From Trichocoleus sp. FACHB-40 (GTDB taxonomy: Bacteria; Cyanobacteriota; Cyanobacteriia; Cyanobacteriales; FACHB-T130), in contig NZ_JACJPF010000039.1 in assembly GCF_014695915.1 (NCBI RefSeq), forward strand, positions 1 to 64,000: DNA of 64,000 nucleotides, written 5' to 3'. The translations under genes were made by a program, and so were the position numbers. The notes under the pieces are model-generated. The model had not been told where the DNA came from. It did not search any database and saw only the letters and a program-made list of their open reading frames with translations. This document shows, in pieces, positions 33,447 through 42,704 of this stretch. How positions within the stretch are numbered: the stretch's first letter is position 1; every line of letters starts with the position of its first letter.

Positions 33447-34412
33447 ATGCAGTTAATTTCTCCCCAAGTTGCAGCTTATCAAAAAGTCGTTAAGCCTTAC
33501 GAGGGTTTATTGGTAGGTGTCATTGGATTAGCTACCCTCGACACTACCATACACTTAATCCCAGGATTTCCTCAGTCGAATTTAATAGAACTCCCAATCA
33601 GTTTATCACTAGCGATCGCAGCTAGTTGGTTAGCTTCACGGCTGTTCAAGCAGATTTTTGATATTTATCTTTTAGATGCTGCCATCAACAGCGGGCGTAA
33701 GGTCAACAGTGAAATACTTCTTCTAGTTAAACTACTAGCGAACTTAAGCATAATCTTTTTTACTATAGTCATATTTTCGGAAACTCATAAAATCAATATT
33801 TTTGGTTTAGTAGCTTCTTTAGGAATTGGCGGATTAGCAGTTGCTTTTGCTGCCCAAAAAACCTTGGAACAAATATTAGGCGGTATTGTCATTTATTTAG
33901 ATCGTCCCTTTGTTGTCGATGATTACATTGGCTTACCAGATGGCATCTTTGGCAGAGTTGAGTCAATTGGCTTGCGTTCTACTAAAATTCGCACCTCTGG
34001 CAAAGGAACATTGATAATAGTACCCAATAGTTCGCTGACTCAAGTTAATATTGAAAACTTTACCGGAGCCAAAAAAGTAATGGCTCTTGTATACTTAAAC
34101 TTTCATCGGACAATCGAAAAAGAAGAACAAGCCTTAATTCGGCAAGTGATTCTGAATAGTACCAGCGATATTTTTGGGATAGACTCCCGGAACACAGATG
34201 TCAATTTTAGAGAATTAAATAGTGCAAATGAGCTAAAAACGCAAGCTCAGATTGCTTTCTTTATCCTGGGTTCTAGCGATGTATCAATGGGATTGCGGCG
34301 GCAACTATTCGATATTGCTACTGAAAATATTACAGAAAAATTAAAATATTACGATATTGCCTTCGACATTGAAGACCCAACAATTTATGTGGATTCACCC
34401 ATTACTATCTAA
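33447..34412 (+). CDS. MscS-type mechanosensitive channel, first of a tandem pair
   Basis: About 321 residues from the ATG at 33447 (a TTG six bases earlier is also open). Membrane helices lie at about 20-40, 55-75 and 90-115; the last is the pore-lining TM3 with LVASLGIGGLAVAFAAQKTL, followed by the beta domain LDRPFVVDDYIGLPDGIFGRV and ESIGLRSTKIRT. The C-terminus, DPTIYVDSPITI, is nearly the same as that of the next protein. The family relieves hypo-osmotic stress by opening under membrane tension. The gene overlaps the next one by 26 bases. Confidence 0.92.
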   Translation: MQLISPQVAAYQKVVKPYEGLLVGVIGLATLDTTIHLIPGFPQSNLIELPISLSLAIAASWLASRLFKQIFDIYLLDAAINSGRKVNSEILLLVKLLANLSIIFFTIVIFSETHKINIFGLVASLGIGGLAVAFAAQKTLEQILGGIVIYLDRPFVVDDYIGLPDGIFGRVESIGLRSTKIRTSGKGTLIIVPNSSLTQVNIENFTGAKKVMALVYLNFHRTIEKEEQALIRQVILNSTSDIFGIDSRNTDVNFRELNSANELKTQAQIAFFILGSSDVSMGLRRQLFDIATENITEKLKYYDIAFDIEDPTIYVDSPITI

Positions 34413-35523
34413 TCTTAATTTTGCCGAGATCAGTAAACAGGTTTTTCAGATCGATATTTCCAAGCCAGTCATCTTCTTGCTGTTTGTTCTCTTATCTCTG
34501 CTGCTGGGAAGATATACTCCCGGCATTGCCAAATTAATCCTGCGTCGCTTTTCACCTCAGCGAGTAACAATTATTTATGACAATCTAATTGAGCCAATAA
34601 AAAATCAGTTTAAAATAGCTGGAACGTTAATTCTTATTTCTTTCTCTCTAACATGGGTGGAAGAATATAAATTTTTATACCAGTTAATCAAGCCTTTTTT
34701 AGATTTAGCTGTAATTGTTAGCGTCGCCTGGTTATTATCGCGCCTATTTCGGCAATTTATCCGAGCTTATGGAATTGATTTACTCGGCAAGTTTGCGCGG
34801 GATTTTGATGAACTGATTTTAGTAATTGAGGCTATAGTAAATGTTGTAATTGGGTTCATTTCTATTTTGGCTTTTGCCCAAAGCCAGCAATTTAATTTGA
34901 TTGGCTTGATGACAAGTTTGGGGATTGGCGGGTTAGCGGTAGCTTTTGCTGCCCAAAAAACCTTGGAACAGCTTTTGGGTACAATTGTGTTGTATTTAGA
35001 TCGCCCTTTTGTCCCTGGAGATTATATTCGTTTACCTTCGGTTGGCAACGTACCCGGAGGGTTATTTGGTAGGGTAGAGTCGATTGGTTTGCGTTCCACC
35101 AAGATTCGCACTGCGGCTAAAAGTACCTTATATATCGTGCCAAATTCCACATTAGCAAATCTGGAAATAGAGAATGTGACAATGGGTAAAAAAGTGATGG
35201 TTTTGCTAAACCTTGACTTTTTCCGATTGTTGGAAGATAGCGAAAAGGCACTGGTAGAGCAAGTCATCAGTGAAAGTACAAATTCTGTGTTTGGGATCGA
35301 TCCAGGTAGTACCAATATTACGTTAGCGAGTAATTCCGAAAAGCAAACAACTAGAGCAAGAGTAACGTTCTTTATCCTGGGTTCGAGTGAAAACTCAATT
35401 CAACTGCGGAAGCATTTACTAGAATTAGCAAATGAGAAAATTTCTAAGGAACTAATAACGTATGGAATAGATTTTAAAATGCAGGAACCCACAATTTATG
35501 TGGAATCCCCAGTAACTATTTAA
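34387..35523 (+). CDS. MscS-type mechanosensitive channel, second of a tandem pair
   Basis: About 378 residues from the ATG at 34387, which lies inside the last codons of the preceding gene. A TTG at 34357 is also open but would deepen the overlap. It has about four hydrophobic helices, the pore helix SLGIGGLAVAFAAQKTLEQL, the beta domain LDRPFVPGDYIRLPSVGNV and then GLFGRVESIGLRSTKIRT. The C-terminus EPTIYVESPVTI matches its upstream neighbour. The two are evidently paralogues from a tandem duplication, with a longer N-terminal region and a five-residue insertion in the beta domain here. Co-translation is likely because of the overlap. Confidence 0.9.
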   Translation: MWIHPLLSNLNFAEISKQVFQIDISKPVIFLLFVLLSLLLGRYTPGIAKLILRRFSPQRVTIIYDNLIEPIKNQFKIAGTLILISFSLTWVEEYKFLYQLIKPFLDLAVIVSVAWLLSRLFRQFIRAYGIDLLGKFARDFDELILVIEAIVNVVIGFISILAFAQSQQFNLIGLMTSLGIGGLAVAFAAQKTLEQLLGTIVLYLDRPFVPGDYIRLPSVGNVPGGLFGRVESIGLRSTKIRTAAKSTLYIVPNSTLANLEIENVTMGKKVMVLLNLDFFRLLEDSEKALVEQVISESTNSVFGIDPGSTNITLASNSEKQTTRARVTFFILGSSENSIQLRKHLLELANEKISKELITYGIDFKMQEPTIYVESPVTI

Positions 35524-35575
35524 TTTTGTAGTCCCAAAAACTTCTGCGCCGGGAGCAAAATCCCAACTTGAACAA

Positions 35576-35602
35576 CTAGGGTGAGCAATGCCCACCCATT
35601 AG
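35576..35602. repeat. Degenerate GGGTGGGCAATGCCCACCC palindrome
   Basis: AGGGTGAGCAATGCCCACCC, a mismatched copy of the 2.8 kb palindrome, between the convergent MscS and orphan-domain genes. Confidence 0.4.
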
Positions 35603-35688
35603 CCAGTGTTACGGCGATTTAATACGGGCTGTAGGCAACTAAAACATAACGAACAAAAGAAACATTTCACTCGCTATGGCTCCTTCAG

Positions 35689-36216
35689 TCAAGCGCTGAT
35701 AGCTGTCCTCTCTATTGAGTGGCTTTTAGGAACCTCAAATCGAATTTTAGTAGCCCAGCTTTTAAAATCGGGTGCTAGCCGCGCCACCTTTAAGAGTATG
35801 TCGTCGCTCACCCACAACACTAGAGGAAAAGTAAATCGTTTGCGGAACTCATTCCGGACGTGGTTCGTCGCAGTTAGTAATTCATTAATCTCCACCACGG
35901 AGTCTAAACCATAGACCATTAAAGCTTGTGGCTGCTGGTGCTCCTCAATTGTTGCCTCTATAGTTGTATAAAGCCTTCTTACCGAGGGGTATAAAACGAT
36001 TTCTTGAATTTCTACTTCTGAGATTTCTCGCAGTCGTTCCATAACTTGCTCCTGCAACTCTGGATTGTTACAGGAAACCAATATTAAAGAAAAATCTCCT
36101 TGAGAGAGGGCGATCGCCTTCACAAGTTTGGTGAGCGATCTTTTGTTGTAACAGATAACATTTTCCGAGTCGTATAGGTCTGTCATAGGGAACACCAAGT
36201 CGAGTTTCAATACCAT
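35689..36216 (-). CDS. Orphan 175-residue domain protein, probable NTPase-associated fragment
   Basis: Not confidently recognised. Either ATG (36216, or 36186 giving MTDLYDSENVICYN) could be the start. The alternating strand and helix pattern (FSLILVSCNN, EIQEIVLYPS, PQALMVYGLDSVVE, FPLVLWVSDDILLKVARL) looks like a nucleotide-binding-type alpha/beta domain. It resembles the first domain of large TPR or STAND-type proteins I associate with filamentous cyanobacteria, where a conserved FPLVLWVSDDIL element lies before longer repeats. No Walker A motif is visible. The protein stops soon after that element, so it may be a truncated relative or a stand-alone version. Confidence 0.6.
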   Translation of the reverse strand: MVLKLDLVFPMTDLYDSENVICYNKRSLTKLVKAIALSQGDFSLILVSCNNPELQEQVMERLREISEVEIQEIVLYPSVRRLYTTIEATIEEHQQPQALMVYGLDSVVEINELLTATNHVRNEFRKRFTFPLVLWVSDDILLKVARLAPDFKSWATKIRFEVPKSHSIERTAISA

Positions 36217-36946
36217 TTTTCTATCAAAGGGTTTTGCTTTACTTCCTTACATCGGGTGATTTTTTGGTAAGTCGGTAATTTCACCGCGATTTCGGCAGTG
36301 ACAGCTATCTTACTTTCGGGTGATCTCGCTCACTTAAGGCAGCGATGACAGTAAGCTAACATGGAATCGCCTCTACTTTGTGAATGTTGTCATCTATACC
36401 AATAATTTAACCGGGATACTCCACGTCCAATAAACCCTGATAGCTACTACACGTCGGCACTTTGCTTTTCCCGACGAAAAAAAAAATTTTATGAAACCTT
36501 AACAAAATTGCTGGGGAATTACGTAATTCACCGGTCAAGGAGGCGGCAGCTACCCTACCACAACGCGCTACTTCTGTGGGCTGAGGGAAGGCTATGCCTA
36601 TGGTTGAGGTACCAAAAAAAAATCACTCCCAACTCTCCAGAACATAGGGCAACGCACAGAAGCGAGCTGCGGCTTGTCCCTAAACGACAAGCCGCAGCTT
36701 ATTTCTGAAATCTTGCTAAAATTTGCCGAAATCTGGGTGTCGTTGCACTGTATCATTCAGAGTCTTGATGAGAACGCGGTGTCTGGAAAGCATCTCTGGC
36801 AAGATAGGTGATGCCAAAACCACCCCCTCCCAATTCTTCCAAGGTTGGTGTACTTGCCCAGAAAGCAACTTATACCGAGATATCCAAGTCATTCCCGAAG
36901 AGGGAGTTACACTTTCGTTAATTCTTGCATATCCATATTTAGATAG
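36217..36946. other. Long intergenic region holding a candidate structured RNA
   Basis: 730 bases with no convincing frame. The proximal 280 bases are probably the promoter region of the orphan-domain gene. The region 36540-36706 contains nested complementary segments and a terminator-like hairpin, listed separately. The last 240 bases should hold the promoter of the SLH gene. Confidence 0.5.
36540..36706 (+). ncRNA. Candidate structured RNA ending in a strong terminator
   Basis: Nested pairing is visible: GCAGCT (36546) with AGCTGC (36665); TTCTGTG (36572) with CACAGAA (36655), flanked by CGC/GCG; TGCCTATG (36595) with CATAGGGCA (36643). The closing segment AGCTGC is also the 5' arm of a 14-base terminator hairpin, AGCTGCGGCTTGTC / GACAAGCCGCAGCT (36665-36699), followed by TTATTTC. 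The outer stem and the terminator therefore exclude each other, as in an attenuator or riboswitch; alternatively it is a small RNA with its terminator. TTGCTT and TTTTAT about 60-90 bases upstream could be a promoter. I do not recognise the family: it does not match the TPP, cobalamin, glutamine or fluoride patterns I know. Confidence 0.45.
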
Positions 36947-38785
36947 ATGTTCAAATACTCTATGAAAAGCCGTTTTACGAGCCTAGCAGACGGGTTGGTT
37001 TTGTTTAGCCGCGCTTTTGGTCATCAGGCTTGGTTAATCTTCCTGGTTGCCTTTAGCTTTGGTGTGGTGCTAATGATACATCCCGCATTTGCACAGGCGA
37101 AATTTTCTGATGTGCAAGGATGGACGCAACCGTGTATAGAACAGCTGGCACAAAAGCAGATTATCAGTGGATACCCGGATGGCAGCTTTAAGCCGAGTGC
37201 GCCTGTGACAAGGGCTGAGTTTGCGGCGATGGTTGGTAAGGCTTTCCCCGATACAGCTGATGTCAGAAATGCGGTGCCATTTGCTGATGTTCCCGCGAAC
37301 TATTGGGCTAAAAATGCGATCGCCAAAGCTTATAAAACTGGGTTTCTCTCCGGTTATCCCGGTGGGGTGTTCAAGCCGAGTGAAAAAATCCCGCGATCGC
37401 AAGCTTTAGTTTCTCTCTCGTCTGGCTTGAAATATTCGCCCTCCTCACCTGTGGCTAACACGTTGAATGGGGCATTTAGCGATGCTGCAACCATTCCTGA
37501 TTATGCAAAACGCGCGATCGCAGCTGCTACAGAAAAACAACTTGTTGTCAACTACCCAGATGTCAAGCGACTTAATTCCAACCAACCAGCTACCCGTGCA
37601 GATGTGGCAGCTTTCTTGTGTCAGGCGGCGGGAACGGCCCAATTAGTTCCTTCTCAATACATTGCCAAAGTTGGAACACCCCCAATAGCGCAGTCAAAAG
37701 AGATCCGGGGCGTGTGGTTGACTAATATAGACAGCGATGTGCTATTTGAAAAAACGCGCCTCGCCAACGCTATCCAACGCCTCGACGAGTTGAACTTTAA
37801 CACCCTGTATCCTACAGTTTGGAACTGGGGTTATACACTTTATCCGAGTGCAGTGGCGCAAAAAGAGATTGGGCGATCGCTCGATCCAGAACCGCGACTC
37901 CAAGGGCGAGACATCCTCAAAGAAATTGTAGACCAGGGACATCAAAAAGGCATGGCAGTTATTCCCTGGTTTGAATTTGGCTTCATGGCACCTGCTGACT
38001 CCGAACTTGCCAAACGCCACCCAGATTGGATTCTCAAACGCCGTGACGGTTCCCAAATTTGGAAAGAAGGGACACACAATCGAGTTTGGTTGAATCCTTT
38101 TCGCCCAGAAGTGCAGAAATTTATCCAAGATTTAGTTGTTGAAATTGTTAGCAACTATGATGTTGACGGCATTCAATTTGACGACCATTTCGGCTTTCCT
38201 GCTGAGTTCGGATATGATCCCTTTACTGTCGAACTTTACAAAAAAGAAAACGGCGGCAAATCTCCCCCCGCGAATGCTCAAGATCCAGCCTGGATCAGGT
38301 GGCGGGCTAACAAAATTACCGCCTATCTAAAGCAGGTATTTCAAGCCGTCAAAGACCGCAAAAAAAACGTCTTGGTTTCCGTCTCTCCCAACCCTCAAGA
38401 GTTCTCCTACAATTTCTTTTTAGCAGACTGGCAAACCTGGGAACGACAAGGGTTAATTGAGGAACTGATTATCCAAGTTTATCGAGATGACCTCGGTCGT
38501 TTTATTGAAGAATTAGAGCGTCCAGAAGTCAAAGCAGCCAAGCGTCACATTCCCGTTGGCATCGGCATTTTAAGCGGGGTAAAACCCAGACCTATTGGAC
38601 TGGCACAGGTTCAAAATCAAGTCGCAGCCGTCCGTCAGAGAGGGTTTGCGGGGATGTCGTTCTTCTTCTATGAAACCTTGTGGAATAATGCGCCAGAAAA
38701 GCCAGAAATCAGACAGAATGCCTTGAAAGCCATCTTTCCCTCTGACTTAGAAAGACCGAATATTGTGGCGGGTGGAAAGCCATAA
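36947..38785 (+). CDS. SLH-domain protein with family-10-like glycosylhydrolase
   Basis: 612 residues, exported (signal segment about 25-50 ending PAFAQA). Three S-layer homology repeats: KFSDVQGW...ISGYPDGSFKPS, PFADVPANYWAKNAIAKAYK and AFSDAATIPDYAKRAIAAAT. From about residue 253 a glycosyl-hydrolase-like (GHL10, DUF187) domain follows: EIRGVWLTNIDSDVLFEKTR, NFNTLYPTVWNWG, MAVIPWFEFGF, YDVDGIQFDDHFGFP. The Asp-rich DGIQFDDH is the likely active-site strand. The SLH repeats should hold it to the cell wall. The leader carries the candidate structured RNA. Substrate unknown. Confidence 0.9.
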   Translation: MFKYSMKSRFTSLADGLVLFSRAFGHQAWLIFLVAFSFGVVLMIHPAFAQAKFSDVQGWTQPCIEQLAQKQIISGYPDGSFKPSAPVTRAEFAAMVGKAFPDTADVRNAVPFADVPANYWAKNAIAKAYKTGFLSGYPGGVFKPSEKIPRSQALVSLSSGLKYSPSSPVANTLNGAFSDAATIPDYAKRAIAAATEKQLVVNYPDVKRLNSNQPATRADVAAFLCQAAGTAQLVPSQYIAKVGTPPIAQSKEIRGVWLTNIDSDVLFEKTRLANAIQRLDELNFNTLYPTVWNWGYTLYPSAVAQKEIGRSLDPEPRLQGRDILKEIVDQGHQKGMAVIPWFEFGFMAPADSELAKRHPDWILKRRDGSQIWKEGTHNRVWLNPFRPEVQKFIQDLVVEIVSNYDVDGIQFDDHFGFPAEFGYDPFTVELYKKENGGKSPPANAQDPAWIRWRANKITAYLKQVFQAVKDRKKNVLVSVSPNPQEFSYNFFLADWQTWERQGLIEELIIQVYRDDLGRFIEELERPEVKAAKRHIPVGIGILSGVKPRPIGLAQVQNQVAAVRQRGFAGMSFFFYETLWNNAPEKPEIRQNALKAIFPSDLERPNIVAGGKP

Positions 38786-38794
38786 AATTAAACT

Positions 38795-38823
38795 CTCGTT
38801 CCCAGTCTCTGACTAGGAACGAG
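38795..38823. terminator. CTCGTTCC palindrome between convergent genes
   Basis: CTCGTTCC pairs with GGAACGAG around CAGTCTCTGACTA. A diverged copy of the 23.0 kb palindrome, between the SLH gene and the next minus-strand gene. Confidence 0.5.
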
Positions 38824-38832
38824 AAACACTAT

Positions 38833-39288
38833 TTACTTTGCACTTTTTTGAACAAGTGAATCGACACCCTGAGCCAGCTTCACCACAGATCCAGAAGCAT
38901 TTGTGCGGTAAACCCAGCGTGTTTGTCCACTTGCCACAGTTACTTGCCAGCCTGGAACTCTCATCTCGCTGCAAAGAATGCCTAAGCTATTGACACCCAG
39001 ACAATCATCCGACCAAGTTTGTTGTTCGGTTGCGACAATGCGAAACTTAGACACAGGCAAGCCTGAATCCTGGGAAACGTCTTGCAAAACCGCATTAGTA
39101 ACTGATTTTAATAAACTATGCTGAGGTAGGGGAGATTTGGAAAGAGCAACTTTGGTAGTGGGGAGCGTCAGCCTAGCCGTCAACGACAAGATACCCGTCA
39201 ACACCAAAGTCTGGATAATTAAACTAAACTGGTTAGTCTTTTGCTCGATATTCCCGGCGGTCGAGCCAGAGGTGGTAATTTGTTCCAT
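38833..39288 (-). CDS. Small exported or anchored conserved cyanobacterial protein
   Basis: 151 residues. One hydrophobic segment (about 21-40) follows a polar N-terminus and is a likely membrane anchor. The second half, LKSVTNAVLQDVSQDSGLPV, then RIVATEQQTWSDDCLGV, LCSEMRVPGWQVTVASGQTR and WVYRTNASGSVVKL, is a domain I have seen in many cyanobacterial hypothetical proteins, with two conserved cysteines (in DDCLG and LCSEM) that may form a disulphide. No function is known to me. Confidence 0.7.
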   Translation of the reverse strand: MEQITTSGSTAGNIEQKTNQFSLIIQTLVLTGILSLTARLTLPTTKVALSKSPLPQHSLLKSVTNAVLQDVSQDSGLPVSKFRIVATEQQTWSDDCLGVNSLGILCSEMRVPGWQVTVASGQTRWVYRTNASGSVVKLAQGVDSLVQKSAK

Positions 39289-39655
39289 AGCAAGGGAAGC
39301 TAAGTTGGTGCTGGATTACAAAGGGTACTAATTGGTAGAATTTGCAACCCGATGCTTACAGGCTCCGGAAACACTTAAAACTTTTATCTTGAGTTGAGTT
39401 TTAATGTGCTTGTAAAAAGCTTTTCTCTGGGCTTTGGAGCGGTATTTCAATATTAGACTACAAAACTAAGGCGTCTAGTTCCGCAATTTTTCTGGTTTTA
39501 CTGTAACTTCATTAATTACTTATAAATACTGAGTTTTGTACTTAAGTTAGGTAATTATAATTAAGTATGCCCGGAGTTCCAAAATTTTAAAAACCAGCTT
39601 TATAAAAAAACTGGTTTTTAAAAACGGTATTTTTCACTTACTATTCAACTTGCTC
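39289..39655. other. Intergenic region between mutS and the small anchored protein
   Basis: 367 bases. It contains the mutS terminator near its right end and, presumably, the promoter of the 151-residue protein near its left end. No reading frame with family resemblance. Confidence 0.4.
39586..39622 (-). terminator. Terminator of mutS
   Basis: AAAACCAG and CTGGTTTT form an 8-base stem; on the minus strand it is followed by TTTAAAATTTT. It lies about 35-65 bases after the mutS stop. Confidence 0.55.
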
Positions 39656-42265
39656 TTATTCTTCAAACTGTCCGCGTTTACGAAGTCCAATCGCAATTTT
39701 GCTGTGCTTTTCAATTTGGCTCATCACCTGCTTGGCGCGTTGAATCACGGGTGCTGGCAAACCCGCCAAACGCCCTGCCTCAATGCCATACGACCTGTCA
39801 GCGCCTCCCGGCTGAACTTGGTGTAAAAAGATAATTTGGTCAGGTAACTCCTTCACCGTCACCTGATAATTAGCAACATTCAGCAAAATCGAAGCCAACT
39901 CATTAAGTTCGTGATAGTGGGTAGCAAAAATTGTCCGCGATTGAATTTCACTTGCTAAATATTCAGCCACCGCCCAAGCAATCGAAAGACCGTCAAAGGT
40001 AGCCGTTCCCCGGCCAATTTCATCCAGAAGAACCAGAGACTTTGCAGTAGCATGATTGAGAATATTCGCCGTCTCATTCATCTCTACCATAAAAGTAGAT
40101 TGACCCGTCGCCAGATCGTCCACCGCACCAACACGAGTAAAAATGCGATCGCATATTCCCAAAATAGCCGACTTCGCAGGCACAAAACTCCCAGTCTGCG
40201 CCATCAACTGAATCAAACCTACCTGACGCAAATAACAACTCTTCCCACTCGCATTCGGCCCCGTTAAAATCACTAAATCCGGTCTTTCCTCCTCTGCGTC
40301 CTCTGCGCCTCTGGAGTTCGTATCCTCCCTTCTCCCCAACCCCGTCGAATTTGGCACAAAAAACCCCGAAGGCAAAGACTGCTCAACCACGGGATGACGA
40401 CCATCAATAATCCGAATTTCCCGACCTTCCACCATCTGAGGACAGCAATAACCCTGATAAACCGCCACCTCAGCCAAACCGCACAACACATCAGCCGCCG
40501 CCACAGCACGAGAAATAGTGCGAATTTGTTCCGCGTATTGCCCCACCTCTTCCCTTAAAGAAGCGAAAATCTCATATTCCAGGCGATTTAAATCATCCCG
40601 CGCCGTCAGAATCCGCGCCTCTCGCTCCTTCAGCTCCGGAGTAATGTAGCGTTCCTCATTCGTCAGAGTTTGCTTGCGAATGTAATTATCCGGAACTTGG
40701 TCAGCTTTCGTGCGGGAAATACTGATGTAATAGCCAAAAGTCTTATTAAAGCCCACCTTCAGCGTAGAAATCCCAGTCCGAGCTTTCTGTGTCACCTCCA
40801 AATTCGCCACCCATTGCTGATCCTCTACCGCAAGGCTTCGCATTTCATCCAACTGGGCATTAACTCCGGGGCGAATCAAACCGCCTTCCTTGATATGTAT
40901 AGGAGGCGATTCTACCAAGTGAGCGCTGAGTCTGTTTGCCAGATGTTCCAATTCCTGCGGCACCTTCTGTAAGGCTCTCAGAAAGGGAGAGGAAGTATCA
41001 GCCACCAATTCGGATAAATCCGGCAATTTTGCCAAAGAATCAGCCAAAGCCACCAAATCTCTAGCACTAGCTGTACCAGAACCAGCGCGTCCTGTCAAGC
41101 GTTCTATATCATAAATTTGCCGCAACAGCTGCCGCAAATCTTGGCGGAGAAAGCTATTTTCAAATAATTCTTGGATCGTATCTTGTCGCGCCCGAATGCC
41201 TTTAATATCTAACAGAGGTTGTAGCAACCATCGCCGCAAAGCACGTCCACCCATCGCCGTGCTAGTTTTATCCAACGCCCACAACAAAGAACCGTGAAAG
41301 GTTCCATCCCGCACCGTTTGCGTAATTTCCAGGTTGCGGCGACTTTGGTGGTCGAGAATCAGATAATCGGTGAGGGTGTAGGTGCGGAGAAACTGGAGAG
41401 GTACGAGGTTTTCTTTTTGCGTGTCTTCTAGGTATTCCAGCAAACCACCAGCAGCGCGGACGGCTAGGGGGAGATGTTCGCAACCCAAACCTTCAAGACT
41501 CCGCACTTTAAACCGTTGCAACAATCTATGTCTAGCTTCACCGGAACTAAAAGGAATTTGCGATCGCAACGCATAACAAAACGACGGCGGTAAATATTCC
41601 GGTAAATGCTCGGATTTCTCCCCAGGTCGCAGTAAACTCCCCAAATCCGGCGCATTAGTAGGAATCAGCACTTCTGACGGCTGCAAACGCATCAATTCCT
41701 GTGTTAAATGCTCCAATTCACTCGACTGAGTAGTTACAAATTCTCCTGTGGAAATATCTGCATAAGCCAAACCCCAGTGATTTCCCGCAATTACTATCGC
41801 TGCTAGGTAATTATTGCGACGAGCATTTAGCATCCCCTCTTCCAGCAACGTACCTGGGGTAATAACTCGCGTTACTTCCCGCTTCACCAGCTTTCCGGGA
41901 TCGGTATCAGCGGAGTCTTCTACTTGATCGCAGATAACCACCGCATACCCTTTTTCCACCAGTTGAGTAGTGTAGCGTTCCCAAGCATGGTGTGGTACGC
42001 CAGTCATGGGGACTCTACCAATTTCTCCCGCTTGCTTGCTGGTAAGTACCAGTTCTAATTCTCTTGAGACTGCGATCGCATCTTGAAAAAAAGTTTCAAA
42101 AAAATCTCCCACCCGATACAGCAACAGCGCATGAGGATACTTATCCTTGATTTCCACATAGTGCTGATACATCTTACTCAGCTTGCTTCGATCTACCTCT
42201 TTCGTGTCAGCATTACGGATTTTAGGTTGATCGGGATCGGTCGGGGTAGACGCAGAGTAACTCAT
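39656..42265 (-). CDS. mutS: DNA mismatch repair protein MutS
   Basis: 869 residues. Recognises mismatches and starts repair with MutL. Domain I has the mismatch-binding FFETF motif ([11 protein letters not shown], near residue 52), and the ATPase has Walker [12 protein letters not shown] and Walker [19 protein letters not shown], then the FATHYHEL switch. The end is short ([14 protein letters not shown]). Just before Walker [18 protein letters not shown] replaces the usual short linker and is encoded by a dispersed cyanobacterial repeat (CCTCTGCGTCCTCTGCGCC). The frame is intact, so the protein is probably functional. The N-terminal region before the first domain is also extended by about 25 polar residues. 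Confidence 0.95.
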   Translation of the reverse strand: MSYSASTPTDPDQPKIRNADTKEVDRSKLSKMYQHYVEIKDKYPHALLLYRVGDFFETFFQDAIAVSRELELVLTSKQAGEIGRVPMTGVPHHAWERYTTQLVEKGYAVVICDQVEDSADTDPGKLVKREVTRVITPGTLLEEGMLNARRNNYLAAIVIAGNHWGLAYADISTGEFVTTQSSELEHLTQELMRLQPSEVLIPTNAPDLGSLLRPGEKSEHLPEYLPPSFCYALRSQIPFSSGEARHRLLQRFKVRSLEGLGCEHLPLAVRAAGGLLEYLEDTQKENLVPLQFLRTYTLTDYLILDHQSRRNLEITQTVRDGTFHGSLLWALDKTSTAMGGRALRRWLLQPLLDIKGIRARQDTIQELFENSFLRQDLRQLLRQIYDIERLTGRAGSGTASARDLVALADSLAKLPDLSELVADTSSPFLRALQKVPQELEHLANRLSAHLVESPPIHIKEGGLIRPGVNAQLDEMRSLAVEDQQWVANLEVTQKARTGISTLKVGFNKTFGYYISISRTKADQVPDNYIRKQTLTNEERYITPELKEREARILTARDDLNRLEYEIFASLREEVGQYAEQIRTISRAVAAADVLCGLAEVAVYQGYCCPQMVEGREIRIIDGRHPVVEQSLPSGFFVPNSTGLGRREDTNSRGAEDAEEERPDLVILTGPNASGKSCYLRQVGLIQLMAQTGSFVPAKSAILGICDRIFTRVGAVDDLATGQSTFMVEMNETANILNHATAKSLVLLDEIGRGTATFDGLSIAWAVAEYLASEIQSRTIFATHYHELNELASILLNVANYQVTVKELPDQIIFLHQVQPGGADRSYGIEAGRLAGLPAPVIQRAKQVMSQIEKHSKIAIGLRKRGQFEE
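40287..40326. repeat. Dispersed CCTCTGCGTCCTCTGCGCC repeat inside mutS
   Basis: Two close copies of CCTCTGCG (40291-40298 and 40300-40307), then CCTCTGG. On the coding strand it encodes a polar Glu/Ala/Asp-rich insert immediately before the MutS Walker A strand. It is the same kind of repeat that is scattered between genes in large cyanobacterial genomes. Confidence 0.6.
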
Positions 42266-42429
42266 ACAGACGCTGACGATATGCTTGAACCTTTATAGAC
42301 TTTACCGCAAAGAGTTGATTGCAGTTGCTTGCAGTTTGTTTACATAGCTCAGCGAACCGCCAAATCATCGCGCCGTCATTAGTGCCTAATCTCCTGAAAT
42401 TCCGACAAAAAACGCTAAAATAGCGGCTG

Positions 42430-42527
42430 GCTTGGCGAATCATACTTTGTTGCTGGCTCGTGAGGAACGTTCAGAGCAATTAGCAGGACAGTTGCGCCAA
42501 AGGGGAATTAATTCCGATGAAGTTTGA
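42430..42527 (+). pseudogene. 3' remnant of a Uma2-like gene
   Basis: The frame reads GLANHTLLLAREERSEQLAG followed by QLRQRGINSDEV and a stop at 42525-42527. This matches the helical C-terminus of Uma2 proteins (compare ERLAEQLRIVGVEPDS in the intact gene at 14.9 kb). No catalytic region precedes it, so it is a decayed fragment, adjacent to the toxin-immunity pair. Confidence 0.5.
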
Positions 42528-42704
42528 TTGTTGAGTTAGTTCTGAGCGCGATCGCTAATTTTAATGTAACAAAGTAGACACGATCGCCTTGCTCTTACAG
42601 AGTATCTTATCAGGGCTAATATAAGCAGAATTAAGCGTTGCTGTCTTGCTTCAATCCAGCCAAAACACAATGATACAATCTTCAACTAAAGCTAGGATCT
42701 TTAG

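Noticed and set aside
36540-36706. 6S RNA, tmRNA, SRP RNA or RNase P RNA
   Set aside because: None of the conserved motifs that I know for these RNAs is present, so I kept it only as an unassigned candidate.
42083-42443. Small frames around the mutS start
   Set aside because: They overlap MutS or run through non-conserved sequence, and no family is recognisable.
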